A stretch of DNA of 64,000 nucleotides from Chamaea fasciata (GCA_029207755.1 JARCOQ010000005.1:47829563-47893562), one strand, 5' to 3'. Counted from the stretch's first letter, positions 49,908-62,795 are shown. The notes: generated by a model from the letters alone, not told the origin. Program-made: numbers and translations.

Positions 49908-52151
49908 TTAAGTGCTCTGAGGTCTCCTACGAGCATATAACCTTCTGCTATGTGTCGGGAGTCTCCGCAGCTGAGTATTTCCACGCCTCTGGCTCTGCAG
50001 AGCATTCAGTCGAAGGGGAAGGACACTTTTGCTGATGACATTGAGACGTTCGTTCAGTTCTTCCAGCCTTTTTCTTATCGACTGGACTTCCCTCACAAGG
50101 TTGTCCACAGCTGCAGAGACAGGGCGGAGACTACAAAGAGAGTAATATAGAAGAAAAGCTCAGTTTAGGGAGTGTTTTTGAGCAACTAATTTGCCATGAC
50201 CTTTGCTACTTTACCAAAGTAATTTACCCTGACCTTTGTTTCTAGCTGGGTAAGGGCCCTTGATGATGGAAGAGTTGCAGGCAACCATTAAAACATGCTT
50301 CAAAGCTACCCTGCTCTTTGACGATGGAAGTTCATCTAAGCGGCCCATCTGAACCCTGGAAAGCGTAAGCTTCAGGACCAGCATGAGTAACATGGTCTTT
50401 CCACTATCATATTTTAATTAGTAATAATTAACTAAGAGTACACATGGAGGCTAGGCCAGTGATTCCCATGGAGTACTGTTAGTCCTCAACATTTCTAATA
50501 AACCAGTCTGTGTCCTTGCCAGCAAACTCGTAATTCAAAGCCCAGTACAGGATATATGGTTGGATAGTCTCATCACATCTTCCTGTACTAAAGTTAGAAC
50601 ATTCCAAATACAAGACTTAATATCACCCCAGATAATCTGAGGCACCAATGAATTTCAGCACTATTGGTGTGAAAATTGTGATGAATTCTGTGCTAGTAAC
50701 AACAGCCACCATGCAGTGAGGGAGAAATCCACTTGATGCCAAAGGTCAATGTATAATCTATGAAGTAACCTTCTGAAACCCTGCTTTGCACAGATACCGT
50801 GTGACCACCTGCCCAATGCCTTTTCTATTGTTCTAGCCTTTCCTCTTCAACTGGTTCAATGTGTAACATTTGCAAACATTTTTTTTTTCTCTTGCTCCTA
50901 AAGAGAACAATTAGTTATGGAAGACAGCCACTTCATTTACTTTATAAACAATTCAGATTTAAGTGATACTGGGTTCCTAGTAATTCCCAATATTCCCTTT
51001 TCTTCTCTTTCTTTCTCTGCCTTGCCTACTCTCTTTCTGGAAATATGAGATTGAAGTAATTTTTGTGAGTTTATTCAACAGTTAATATCTCCCGCAATGC
51101 AAAGGGGGAATATGATGACATGAATTGGTGAATAGCTTTCTCTGATCTAGGTGTTAAAGTCTGAAATAAAAAAACCATCACAGACCAGCTTCTTTTCTCT
51201 GACCTGTGACCAAGCCCATGTGTGGATTTGTAGAACAATTCATTTTTTTCCAGGTTCTTCTCATGAATGTGAGATGCCAAGGGCATTTTCTTTAGGAAGA
51301 TTCTTGTAATACAGTGATGGCAGTTGAGAGTGTTTCACAATGAATAGTTAGCAGAGTATTTTTTACTAATCCAAGCTGGTAGCACAACAGGTACTGAGAC
51401 AGTGTGTATTATTTCCCCCCAGCTGAGAAATATGAAAATTCCTTTAAGAAGATGAATTCTACTCAAGGAAGGACACCCAGGAGAGGACTGAATCCCACCT
51501 CCAGATGAGAGGAATTACCTGGAGAACTCAGGTAGGAGAGCATTTGGGTTGTTCAGCAGGGTATGCTTCATTTGCCAGAAGATGTCGTTTCCCCATTTCT
51601 CAAGGGTTTGAGTAATGCTGTAAACACCTTCTATGTTGACCTTATCAGCTAGGTTAGCAGGATGTCCATGGAAGAGAGGAAAACAAATGTGTCAGCACAA
51701 GAAAATACAAGCCAGTGCTCCAAGTTTGATTCCATTCCCCATCACAACTCAGTTGCAAAGAAATGCCAAATATTAAACATGTGGAGGATCTAAATTAAAA
51801 AGCAGGTAACTCTCCCTCACAGTATAATTCTCTGCCTCCAGGTGCCCAGGTTTTCTGCTGCCACTGGATACCCCAGCCTATTATTTCTAAAACCATTTTT
51901 TTCTCCAGAAGTGTCAGCAGCTATCCAGGAATCAAGAAAGCAGTCATGTATGAGCATTGTCTATATCACTCCAAGGACAAAATAAGTGAATCTGCATCTC
52001 TGAGTTACTGAACGCCTCCCATGCTGAACCACCACTGTGACCTCGTACCGCCTTCTCTGTAGTTCCATTTCTGATGCTGGTCCAGAAAGTCCTCCTGAGA
52101 TTTACTGCAGGGCAAAAGGATGAAGAGGAGGAAAAGGGGAAGAGTCACCAT
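49908..52151 (-). CDS. Unnamed small secreted coiled-coil protein
   Basis: Assembled from splice sites on the minus strand: exons 52,151-52,049, 51,648-51,519 and 50,130-49,908. Donors GTACGA and GTAATT and acceptors CTAACCTAG and CTTTGTAG give matching phases (1, then 2) and a 151-residue product. I do not recognise the family. Visible: a hydrophobic N-terminus (PLFLLFILLPCSKS), which is a signal peptide with likely cleavage near residue 18; a segment QKWNYREGADK (28-37); LEKWGNDIFWQMKHTLLNNP (50-69); and then hydrophobic residues at 82, 86, 89, 93, 96, 100, 103, 107, 110 and 114, an unbroken 4-3 heptad pattern over V82-V114. The last 26 residues are very basic (RRGNTQLRRL, YARRRPQST). There is no transmembrane segment after the signal, and no cysteine beyond C15. 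It is likely secreted and self-associating; function unknown. The start is the first in-frame ATG after an acceptor at 52,187, so a 5' UTR exon lies upstream. Confidence 0.75.
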
Positions 52152-52186
52152 GATGGCTGTTGTAGGATCTTGACTTCCCCCTCTCT
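52149..52186 (-). other. 5' UTR part of the unnamed gene's first coding exon
   Basis: A splice acceptor (TTTGTCTCCACAG) ends at 52,187 on the minus strand. The 35 bases between it and the ATG at 52,151 are purine-rich and contain no other ATG. At least one untranslated exon must therefore lie to the right; I could not place it. Confidence 0.5.
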
Positions 52187-52189
52187 CTG

Positions 52190-55100
52190 TGGAGACAAAA
52201 AGTCTTGCTAAATGCTTTATTTCTTTTTTCTTCTCTTTCTCCACTTCCCATCTGTCACCACAACACCAAATTTCTCTTTGGTTATGTTTTTATTTAAAAT
52301 GTTGTTCAAGTTGTTCAGAATAGGTTTTGCAGAAGCACAGGGACTTTTTCACCAGTATCAACTTTACTTCCTTTTCAAGCAACAAAGTGGTACTGAGATG
52401 CTTCATCAACCAGCAGCAGCTGGGGAAGTAGCTTTGCTTCCTATGTAGCCATGTTGGGATAGCACCTTATAGCTACAATTGTTCTAGAAGTGTCAGGAGG
52501 AGGTACTACGAAGTGTGAAAATCACTGCACCCCTACTTTGTGTTTGGGAGAAACAAGGTAAACAACCATTAAACAATTTATCAAGTGTCTCATAGTGGCC
52601 AGAATAAAAGAAATGTTATTTTTGATCTGATCCACTAACCAGTGGCAATATCTTAGGTGCTGCCCAGTGACGGAGCCTGAAAGGTAACCTCACCCCCCAT
52701 GTACTATCTCCATCTTGCCCTGAAGTTGTGGGGTCAGTTCCTCCTGAGCAAAGCTGCAGAGTCAACAGGACATGTAAATGAACTAATGTAAACACTCACC
52801 TAACTCTGTGTTTTCTTTCAAGTTTACCATCATTCCCAAGCCAGGGAACTCAACCCTAACCTACATGCCCTCCTGGGCAAGTACTATCTCTAAACATAAG
52901 AGGATAGATCAGTCTTTCCAGAGCTTACTCATGCTGATTTGTTATTCTGTCCTAATAAATTAGTCCCTCAGTGTTGAATCTGGCATTTTAATTAAAAAAA
53001 AAAAAAGTCATGAACAACTGTTCTGCTAGAAATTGGCTGAAAATATCCATTACGCACATACTGCACATAGCAAACAGAAAAACTGCATTGCCAAGTTCAT
53101 GGAGTTTAGTGATGATTTCAGTCATCTGTAGTCACAGTGATGGAGGGCTCGTGCGAGAAGCAGGCACATCCAGAAAATCTGAATTATTCTCTTGTTCAGG
53201 TACATGCACCAAAAGCCTAAGATCTCACTGCAAAATATGAGGACATTAAATTTCTTGTTTAATATAATATAACCTTCATCTCCTGACCATCCAGGAAGAA
53301 TTCAGTCACCTCAAAACCTACCAGAAGCTGTAGCAGATAAAGCAGTAAATAAATAATTCCTTTCACTTCGTGCCTTTCTTACATTTGATCACTAGTGAAT
53401 TTTAATTGCAACTGCATTTATTTTTCCACTATGTAAAGTATCAGTATGAATATAGCCATACTAATGGAAAATGTCATGATACTTCAAAAACATTACTTTC
53501 CATCTGTCAGGATGTAATTTGTATTTAGTATTCTTTGTCTAATTGGAGTATTCATTTAAAGGAAAAATAAATTACCTTCTTCCTATCTCACACATGCATA
53601 CACCTTTTCTTCCCGCTAACTCAGAGCTGCCAAAATAAAGATCTTTAAGATGGTCTGATGATAACACCAGAGCTCATGATGAAAAGGTCTTCATGGATCT
53701 TCTTGAAACTATTTGCATTGACGCCATACTTCCTCCACCTCTCAGCTTTTCCAGATAAATGTGACAGCCTTTACAGCTTTTATTTCCTTCTTTCTTTGAA
53801 TGACTATGCCCTGCAGATGCCTTTTTAATCTTCCCTGATGGGAAAGGACTTACCAGACACCTATGTGTCTAATTGAAAATGATTTGAAAATGCTGCCAGC
53901 TTCAAGGAGACAGTGGGCTTCCAAGCTAATTGGAGAACTTCCTGAAGAGATTGTCCATTCTTTATCCTTTCCGTCTCCCACTTGTTTCAATACCCCATAG
54001 CTGGGATACTTCAATATTTCTCTATTTGTTAAAAGTAGGGTGGTAATAAACTCCACCTATATCTTATACTGAAAATCCACCCTACTTGAGCTCCAGCTTT
54101 TTTAAACATCAGGTGTCCAAATGAATCACAATACCCACATGTTCTATTTGCAGGGCCCCTCACAGACCAGTTTCTTTGTAGCTTTGGTCCCTGCATTCCT
54201 GAGGGTCTACTGTAATTTATTATCACAGTAAACAGCAGATTAATAATAATCTTTGAAATAGATTCTCGTACCTCAGGGACACAGGAAATGAGCAATCTTC
54301 CCTCTCTTAGGTGGAACTGTAGACAGCAAATGGATATTCAGTAATGAGGTTCCTAGCTGAAAACATTTGTGGGGTCATCTGTAACAGGAACCAGATCCCC
54401 AGCCAATTTAAATATGTGTTCTGCTCTTTCGCAGAGTTGCACTGAAAAGCAGAGGGTAGAACACTCATGGACAAACGGGGAGAACTTTCTCACATCCTTG
54501 GATGGAAACTCTTTCCTAAATGCAGAGAATAACAATATCAACATATTAGCTTTGTCATTGTTACTAATAATTACAATAATATGAAGTGCTGTCAGAAAAT
54601 TACATCACATTTTGCCTTTGGAGCAGGGTAGGCTCAGTGATTCACTGGACAGTCTCTTCGTCTGCAGGCAGCAGACCAACATATTTATCTCATTATTCCA
54701 CAATATTTTTTCATCTTTTAACCTTTTGATTCCTCACTTCAGCATGATAAAAGAGCTCAGCCAGCTTAATATCCCTGATCACAGACCTGCTGGGATCAGC
54801 AATTGTGCCATCCAAGCCAGAATCCCTGCCTCAAAGCAAAGGAGTACTGCCAGTATTTAAACTCCTATCACTGTCCCTCTCCTATTAACCCCTTTGGCTA
54901 CTTGTTGCTCCATTTCCAGTGCTCATCCTTCCTCACAATGTAGTGGGTAATCACAACAGAGCCCTGAGATTTCCTTGGTATCTTTCTCAGACTTTGACAA
55001 CTGAGGTCAAGCATGATGACTGAAGTGTACCACTGCTTGTGGGTCATGCTGCCCACCAGGATATGGGGGATTTGCCCAGGTTACCTGCTTCTAGTACCAA

Positions 55101-55553
55101 GCACAGCTTCATTTCAGAGAGCCGTCTCTCCCTTGAAGCCTGAGGAGAACACTCATCCTATTGCAAACATGAGAATTGTTGCTTTACGAAGCAGGGCTTG
55201 CCTGCCCATGTACATCAAGAGGGCTTGAAACCTTCCCCTGTACTTCTGACTGCTCTAAACACATGTCCTCTCCTGAGTGCATCAGTATCCAAGCGTGTTA
55301 ACTCAAGCCCACGCCTGCTTTGAGATGTTGTTGATTAATCAGTCCCTGCAGTGATACTTAAAATGTAGGGATTTTTTTCTGCATTTGAACATTGAAATGC
55401 AAGTGAATTACATTCATGCTTTTCATTTGAGGTCTGTTCTCCTCTCATAACTTTTTCAAGTTCCTTTTGAGCTACTCTCAGACTGAAGTTGAAGAGTGAT
55501 TCTGGATTTTCAGTTGTTTGCAGGGAAATAAAATATATTCAATTCTAAGTGAA
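52190..55553. other. Upstream region of the unnamed gene
   Basis: This interval should contain the untranslated first exon and promoter of the minus-strand gene, or they lie farther right. It has no CpG island and no exon I can support. A 14-base A run lies near 52,993. The rest is unique-looking A/T-rich DNA. Confidence 0.45.
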
Positions 55554-56443
55554 TGTCTTAGTTTGAAAGACAGGTGTCTGCTAGGGAGGGCAGGAGCCTC
55601 CCTTGGAATGGAGAACGCAAACCCCCTTCCTCTGAATGATTACAATTTTGGAATTAAGGGGCTCTCAGACAAGGATATAAGAGATAGGATAACAGTTCTT
55701 TAAGAGTACGTATAACACGGCAAACAAATAAGAATAACTATGGCATTAACAACAAACCAGAACCAGGAACTTCGTGAGGGCCTTCTCGGCCGAGACGGGG
55801 AGGGATGGAGGAGAGACTTTGCTTCACAAAACCCTGGGGCAGTGTGATCCCGGTGTCCCTGCAGGACTCTGGGGAGCACCAAGCTGGAAGGGCAGGGATG
55901 AGCAGAAATCCCGGGCTGCTGGATGAGCCGTACCAGAAGCTCGGCGGCGGTAGCTGGAACTGCGGGACGTCCCGGCAGGGCAGGGGGTGCGGGGCTACAG
56001 CGCACAAAGACCCAGAGCAGCGCCCAAGGAGCGGCGGGGGCGGGACAGCGGCGGCCCAGCTCCAGCAGGGCAGGAGAAGGCGAGCTCAGAATTCCTGGTC
56101 ACAGGAGCAGATGGTGGGTGGCCCCTAGGACTGGACTTCAGTGATGACAGTGAATTTTCCCCCAGTAAGCAACAGCTTGACTGTGCTCCTTCCGATGCCG
56201 AGAGCGATAGTAGCTGCCCCCAGCCCCGTCCTTCTTCCTGCCCCCAAAATCTCATGGCATCTCCCCCGTGGGAGAGAAACTCCCAGAGACAAAAGAGGTG
56301 TAGCCAGATGCTACCCTCCTCTCCCGACTTTGGCCACTTCTTTTGCTTTGCTTAAGTACCCATAAGTACCCGGTAGTTATTTTCCTAGCAAGTTGTGGGA
56401 AGAAATTCTATAAGTAAAAAAGGAAGGAATCTAACCACCAACA
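55554..56443 (-). mobile_element. Solo LTR with 5-bp target duplication, minus strand
   Basis: It starts TGTCTTAGTTTGAAAGACAG, continues GGAGCCTCCCTTGGAATGGA and GGAATTAAGGGGCTCTCAGA, and ends CTAACCACCAACA. GTGAA stands immediately on both sides (55,549-55,553 and 56,444-56,448). The left end is a songbird LTR family that I recognise from its reverse complement, which puts the element on the minus strand. At 890 bases it is long, with a GC- and CpG-rich centre (about 55,790-56,080) that yields several chance open frames. No retroviral genes adjoin it. It lies about 3.4 kb upstream of the unnamed minus-strand gene, in the same orientation. Confidence 0.85.
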
Positions 56444-56448
56444 GTGAA

Positions 56449-59400
56449 TCAGGGAGTTTGATCTCAGCTAAATCATAAACACGTAAAGTGTAGCTCTCAC
56501 TCCAATGATAATGGGTATTTAAGCATCAAAGTATGTTTAAGATTCTCTATTTCGTAAAGGATCTTAATAGGTAATAAAGCTATTTTTGCCGACTGTTGGA
56601 ATTCCTCTCTGTCTTTTTTTTCCTTCTATCTCTTTATTTTCATTGCAATATTTTAAGGGTATATTACTTAGACACACCCAACTAAAAGGTTCTGGTTTAT
56701 GTATTAGGTTCAAGAAGGTTTCAGTTTTATAAACCAAACAGTTTCTTATTAAAAAAAAAAAAAAATTGTAGCTACATACAGTTTCTAATGCCAGTTCTGT
56801 GAGAATCCCAGTGTGGGATCTTGAAAGGTCTCTGAGCTTTCAGAGGAGAAAGCTGCCAAGCCTCTGAGTCCAGAACAATCAAAGTGTTTGCAAGCTCTAC
56901 TTGCAAAGTGGATTGCATTTGTTAGCTCTCCAAGAAAAAGAAGAAGAAAAAAAAATAGAAACATTAGCATATGCTTGTAGAATTATGTAATGGTGGAAAG
57001 AGAATGAAAAAAAAAAAACAAAAATAAATTTAAAAATTGGATCCCACAATACTAACCCAGCCAACTGGTATAGCGAGAATATTACCTGTTTCAAAAGTCT
57101 TTGATATAAGTCCATTGTAATGGAATATTCTTCAGTTTACATGTGTGAATATAATGCTATATGCTGATAGACATACGCACTTGGTTTGAGGTTGGAATAA
57201 CAATAAGCAGAAATAACAATATCCTCTTGAATTTTTCAAGTTTGGCTACAAATTTGAGTTAAATAGTGCTTTTTCATGTAACTAAGAGTTACAGTGCTCA
57301 TTTTCTACCTGGATATTGTCTGAAAGTGAAGAGCATCTGAATCCCTGAAATAGTCTGACCACCCTGTCACACAAGGAGATCTGACTGATAGCCCCGATGA
57401 CAGACAGTTAGGGTGATGCTGCTGCCAGCAGGCAGCCAGAGTGGAGATAAAAAAGAAAAAAAAAGCCATCCAGGTGCAACGCACACATCTGCTGCAATAC
57501 ATCTCTAAAGTATTGTTGGTTTTGAGGAGGTAATATTCCCCTTCTTCCTCTTCTCAAGGTGTGCCTGCTTTTTCAGGATATGTCTTACTTCAACTCTCTC
57601 TCATTTAATGCTTGCTCCTTCCTCTTAGGAAGTTTCCTCTCTCTCCTTAGACAGGCACTCACAGATCTTGCACTCTCTATGTCCGCCTGTCTGACAGTCT
57701 GCCTGACTCTAAGGATTTTCTTTCTCTTCCTTTCTCCCAACTTCTCTCACTCTGCACACTCCTGTTCTCTGTAGTAACTATAGGCAGCAATCCTCCAACC
57801 TCCACATCCATGCCAGTCTGCACATATTCCTTCCTCTCCTGGCTCTTCCCACAGGTGCCTTTAGAGTCCCTCAATGCAACAACCTCTTTCTGAGGTGTTT
57901 CTTTCTGTTTCCTCCAGAGGAAGAAAGAAAACATTTCTGAGAAAGAAGGCAGAGAATTGTATACAAGCATTACCTTTGCTCTTGAGGCCAGTTCTTCTAT
58001 GATGAAGCTTCCAAATCTCTGCCTCCCTGCTCTGTTCTTCCCCTTACCACCCCCTCTGCATTTCAGCTTGCAACGAGTGACGTGTTCCTCTTCATTTCCC
58101 TGCTTTCCACATTTCCACAGTCTTTCCATGGAGCCTCCTCCAGCTGTACCTCTCTTACCCCTCCCTCCCACCGCTGCAAACTACCCATCTCTCCCCACAC
58201 ATGGGAGCCTTATGGGAAAGAAAGCCTGGGTGATGGAGCCCTTCTCAAAAACAGCTCTGTCTCCAAGGACACCCGTGTTATCTTTTCTCCTGGTTCTTTT
58301 GGGCAGCTCTCAACTGCTGGCTCTCTGGCACAGCTGTATAACTTCTCGTAGTAGTCACAGTTTCCACTATGCAGTGCTTCTCTCTGGCTGCTTGAACCCT
58401 CCAGCCATCCAGTCATAAATTTGTTCACCGTGTTCTTCCTGCCTTTTAACTAACACGCCAATTAATTCCCCGCTGATTAGTTCATTCCTGATGCACTCTG
58501 CCAAATCTATTTCTAGTGGAATAAACAAGGAGGGATGAATCGGCTGCAATGTTGTTGTTTTTTTCCCTTAACCCCCTCCTCCTGGTCTGCACTTGCCAAA
58601 TCAAACAGGCTTTGGTCCGGTCAGTACTTAATAAAGGGATTTCCAAACAAATGCAAGGTGTTAAAGGGATGGATTTTGTGAAGCAGGGGGTGAAATCCTG
58701 ACTCTGGTTCCATGTCTATGTCAAACTGATATTTTGCTTTGATTAAAGATGTGCAGCTGCTACAGCCCAAAGCTGCAGAGTTGCTGCACACATCACTCAT
58801 GACTAGACCCATGGCACTCCTTGTGAGTGCCTTGGCCAAATCTGCATTCTTCTTGCTATTACTTCTCCAGTATCAACTGGCAAGAACACCCTCTCTGTTT
58901 CCTGACCAGCCTATTCTCAACTCAGTTTTCCACAACAAAGACGCTGCACTGTACAGTGAGAAAAAAGATGCTTTTCTCACAGGGCAAAGGACTGCCCAGC
59001 CACTCAGAATAAAAGCAAACACCCAGAAGTAAGGAACCAGAGGATATGTGCAAGTGATACAGATAGAGCAGTTAAAATGCAGTATTGTGATCGCAACAGA
59101 TGCTGGTGTAAACCAGCTGAGGAGCTGATTGTGAGGGAAGCTGAGTGGCTTTTAAGCACAGTCCATAAACATCAGCCACTTAAATTCAGTCAAGAAGAGA
59201 GAGGTTCCACTGCAACCAGATTCAGGCATTTCTGCTTCTCTGACACCAGAAGCATGTTGTTTTGGCTGCTTCTGTTCCCGTAGTTCCACTGGCTCTGTGG
59301 AAGGGAAATTTCTGAGAAGACTGCCTTATTTATGGAGTCTTGCCACTGAAACAGCAGGACACTCATTTGCAAAGTTATAAAACACCAGTCTTTAAAATCA

Positions 59401-62310
59401 ACGCACAATATACAGGCTTAACACAGACCAGCCTCCGGAGGAACTGCAAACATATTTTTTCAGGGCTCAAACAAGCAAACAAAATGTCCAGGCACCAGGC
59501 AAAGAACCCAAACAATCATCTGCCTCCAGCTGTTCCCCATTCAGCATGTGGCAAACACAGTCCGGTTATGCCTTTACATCTCCCTGCTAAGAGGAAGCAA
59601 ACTGCTGATGGTCGGTGTGAGACGAGGACACCAGCTTGAATGCTCCGAGCAAGAATTCCTCCATGGGGGCATAACACAGGGACATTGGGTGAGCAAACCT
59701 GATGGCATTTCACAGCATGCATCAACCCAGTGTTGGCAGACCCAATTGCTTGGCGGGAAGAGGGCAATTCCCAGTGGCACATTAAGATGTATGCTTGCTG
59801 CTGGGCAGTTGGTGGGATTTTGCAGCAGGTGCTACCTTCCCTTTTGTATATCATATTATCTACCCTCTCCTTCTCTTTATTGCATCTCCAGTTCATAAAG
59901 CACTGGGCACTTCCCTCTGGGCTCTCAACCACAGAGTCCCCAGCATTGGCAGAACAACACTGAGACTAGAGATAGACCCATCAGGAGATTGGCTGGGGCA
60001 ACCCTTTGCAGTAACTACCTCAACTAACACACCCTGTGAAGGCAGTATGTGGGCACATCCCACAACCTCAGGTGCTGCACAGCTGAAACATTTGCACAGC
60101 TCTGACCATCTTTTGGCCTTTTTCTCATGCTGGGGTGAACAGTTATTGGTTTTATTGCATGGGTTCATTAGAAACTCCATTGTCATCTGCACTACTTCCT
60201 GAAGTGTGCTGTTTTGCACCTGCTAGAAATGTTATTATTACTTTTCCTGGGCTTACTTGTCTTTATTTTTTCTTACTGTTATCCTTCATTGCTTGATTGT
60301 ATTTATTTTGTTGTTTGAACAAGCATTTCTTATGTCATTTCGACTGTCATGGAAGGACTCAGCCAGGGACAGGTGGAAAGAGGATGGTGTTCTTGGCCTT
60401 GTCATGTAGCCATGCAGAATAGAAGGATGGGATGAATAGAACAGGTAAAAACATTGGCTTAGCACTAATAGGAATGCAAAGATACAGGTTACTTCTTCCC
60501 TCTGGACACGTGGAAAAAGGTACAGCTGAGATCAATTCCTGCTCCAGCAGCTCATCAGGAGGTGATTGCCCTCTGACTTTACAGCAGAGCTGTGTGTGCA
60601 ATCACACCATTGTGCAGCTCTGCAGGAGTGACCTTCTCTAGCTCAAGGACCTTAAATAGCAGTGTTTAATGTGGCTCTTTCAGGGTCAAGGAGCAGCCAA
60701 AGGTTTTAGTGTCAGCAGGCTGGAAAAGGATGTAGTCCCTGGCAGAAGGTGGCAAGAAGCAAAGGTGGCACAGGCTTAACAATGATGAGGGGCCGATGAC
60801 TGTGTATCTTCATGCTTTTTAGCTTCTAACATTTTTCTAAATGACCACCTTGTCTACACAAAGCTCTCAGACTTCCAAGCCTAACCCCAAGTATCCCATT
60901 TTTCAGCATCTGGCTTTTTCAAATTGCTTTGGAAAAAACATAAATAAAATGAACAGTGACATTCACATAAATTTATTATCTATTTGCAACTTTTTAATTG
61001 ATATTAGAACACTTGACAGGTCTAATTTGTAAGCAAATGTAAGCAAATCAGCTTACATTCTCAGTGTAAGGAGGAAAAACTTCATTTCTCATGCTTTGCA
61101 AATCATGAAATCCTCTGAACATATTGCTTAGTCATATGTTCCTCAAAAGCATCAGTTTAACCACAAATCACTTGTTCTCACAATCCATTAGCCGCACAAA
61201 GAACTCTCAGCTTGGGGAACAAGCCATTTTTGTGGGGACGCATGAAATTAAGAGTGGTCTATGCTGCACCACAAATGTAAAAGCATAGCAAACTATGGGC
61301 TTTTGCACTGTATGTGTGTGTGTGCCAGATGTTAGAAGATCACAAATGAGGACACCAGACTTCCCAGTTCCTGCTGCTGGCTGTTTTCTGACATTCCTTT
61401 GCTCCCAGCCCTAATTGGTACCAGAAGCATTTTCTTAGAAGGAGTCACTCTGCTGGACAGCTCTTGCTCTGTCTATCACAGACTTTACTAACGGAGACTT
61501 GAAAAGGATCCAGGATCTACCCTGTAAATATTTACATAGATACAGGACCGTCACTGCTCTTAAATCAAAGCCTGGAGGACAGGAAAAGGCATATGGAACA
61601 GAAAGACTGTGTATTCAGAAAGACCTGGAAGGGAAAGCATAACAACAACTGTGATGGCTTCTCCAGAGTTTGCCACCTGGGACTGCCCCTGCAAGTGCTA
61701 TATTCTCAGGAAGGTCTCTCTCTGAAGCCAGCTGACATCAGTGGAAAAACCCCCTCTGGTACCAAAAGATTTTGGATCAGAACTATTCTCTTTCCTGTTC
61801 ACATCTGAAAAACAAACTCTCTTCACCAGCTAGACCACTTGGTGTCTCTCTTCTGCTCCTTTTTTGTTGTTACTATTTAAGGAGTTCCAGGACTGACCTG
61901 GACATGAAAGAGTAAATACATTATTTGCAGAAACAGCACCTGAAACAGGGAAAAGCAAGAGTGCAGCAGATGCTGAGGAAATGTGATGTATTCATTAGCC
62001 AAGCGGAGTCTCTTTTGATGTATTTAGCCAATACTCCTTCCTCTCATTCAGTGACAGAGGATATCACCTTGTGAGGTCTCACACAAATCATGACTTGAAG
62101 AAGTGGTGGGGTTCAATGGCCCATCTGTGGGCTTGGGAATCAGGAAGCTGAGCTTTGTGGCTCTGGGGAAGCCACAAAACACTCCTTGCTCAACTTCCCC
62201 ATTGTGGGAAAGGGAGAGTTCACTTGTTCACTTATCTTGGAAGGCTGCGGTGATGATTGAGGACAGCTTTGGAAAACAACCTGGCCGTCTTTGGTAATTA
62301 ATCAATGACA
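56449..62310. other. Intergenic, gene-free
   Basis: No exon of a known gene is seen. 57,540-58,200 is notably pyrimidine-rich on the plus strand, which leaves a 164-codon minus-strand frame rich in Lys, Arg and Glu; this looks compositional. A short TG run lies at about 61,312-61,324. I saw no LTR, CR1 or RNA gene in this stretch. Confidence 0.55.
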
Positions 62311-62311
62311 A

Positions 62312-62400
62312 CAATAAAATAAAATAAAATAAAATAAAATAAAATAAAATAAAATAAAACAAAATAAAATAAAATAAAATAAAATAAAATAAAATAAAAT
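62312..62400. repeat. (AAAAT)n pentanucleotide microsatellite
   Basis: About 17-18 tandem AAAAT units with one interruption (AAAAC) near 62,358-62,362. It lies some 360 bases before the FAM234B start and just outside its CpG island. Length is likely polymorphic. Confidence 0.95.
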
Positions 62401-62686
62401 AGCAAAATAGAAACAAATCAAATAGATTTCTTCCTACAAAATGATTTCCAAGAATGAAGGCATATATTTATAGCAACAATTTAAAGGGACTGGCACTTTC
62501 TGTGCAAACCACTCAGGATGACAAGCCTATTTTCCATCTGTCTGTGCCCACACGGTCGTGCAGGTTGCCAAGATCTGGGCTGCCCTCGGTCACGGCTCGC
62601 TGCCACCGGCCCGCGGCTCCCTGCGGGTCTTTGCCCCTCGAGATCCTCAGGGACACGAAGGGCCTCGACTCCTCTCACGCCCGGGA

Positions 62687-62706
62687 ACTACAATTCCCAG
62701 CAGGCC
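62687..62706 (+). promoter_or_regulatory. ZNF143/STAF-type promoter motif
   Basis: ACTACAATTCCCAGCAGGCC matches the extended ZNF143 (STAF) consensus found in many CpG-island promoters close to the transcription start. Its place 72 bases before the FAM234B start codon fits that role. Binding is inferred. Confidence 0.7.
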
Positions 62707-62758
62707 GCGGGGAGGCGCGGGGCGGGGGGCGGTGCGCGAGCGCGCTGTCGTGTCCAGC

Positions 62759-62795
62759 ATGGCTACGGTGCTGTCCCGGGCGCTGAAGCTGCCGG
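62759..62795 (+). CDS. FAM234B: FAM234B, first coding exon (gene continues beyond window)
   Basis: The ATG at 62,759 opens MATVLSRALKLP and the exon stops one base into a Gly codon at a GTAAGG donor (phase 1). These 12 residues match my memory of the human FAM234B (KIAA1467) N-terminus, MATVLSRALKLPGKK, and the neighbour HEBP1 agrees with human synteny. The full protein is a single-pass membrane protein of about 620 residues with FG-GAP/beta-propeller-like repeats and no settled function. Everything after exon 1 lies to the right of the window; no later coding exon is supported before 64,000. Confidence 0.88.

Noticed and set aside
52049..52151. Idea that the unnamed gene is a secreted carbonic anhydrase
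   Set aside because: The first exon ends in KWNYREG, which recalls the WTYxG start of secreted carbonic anhydrases, but exons 2 and 3 carry none of the zinc-site histidines or the catalytic fold.
55700..56365. Several frames of 86-122 codons near 56 kb
   Set aside because: They lie wholly inside the solo LTR and come from its GC-rich centre. No gag, pol or env signature is present.
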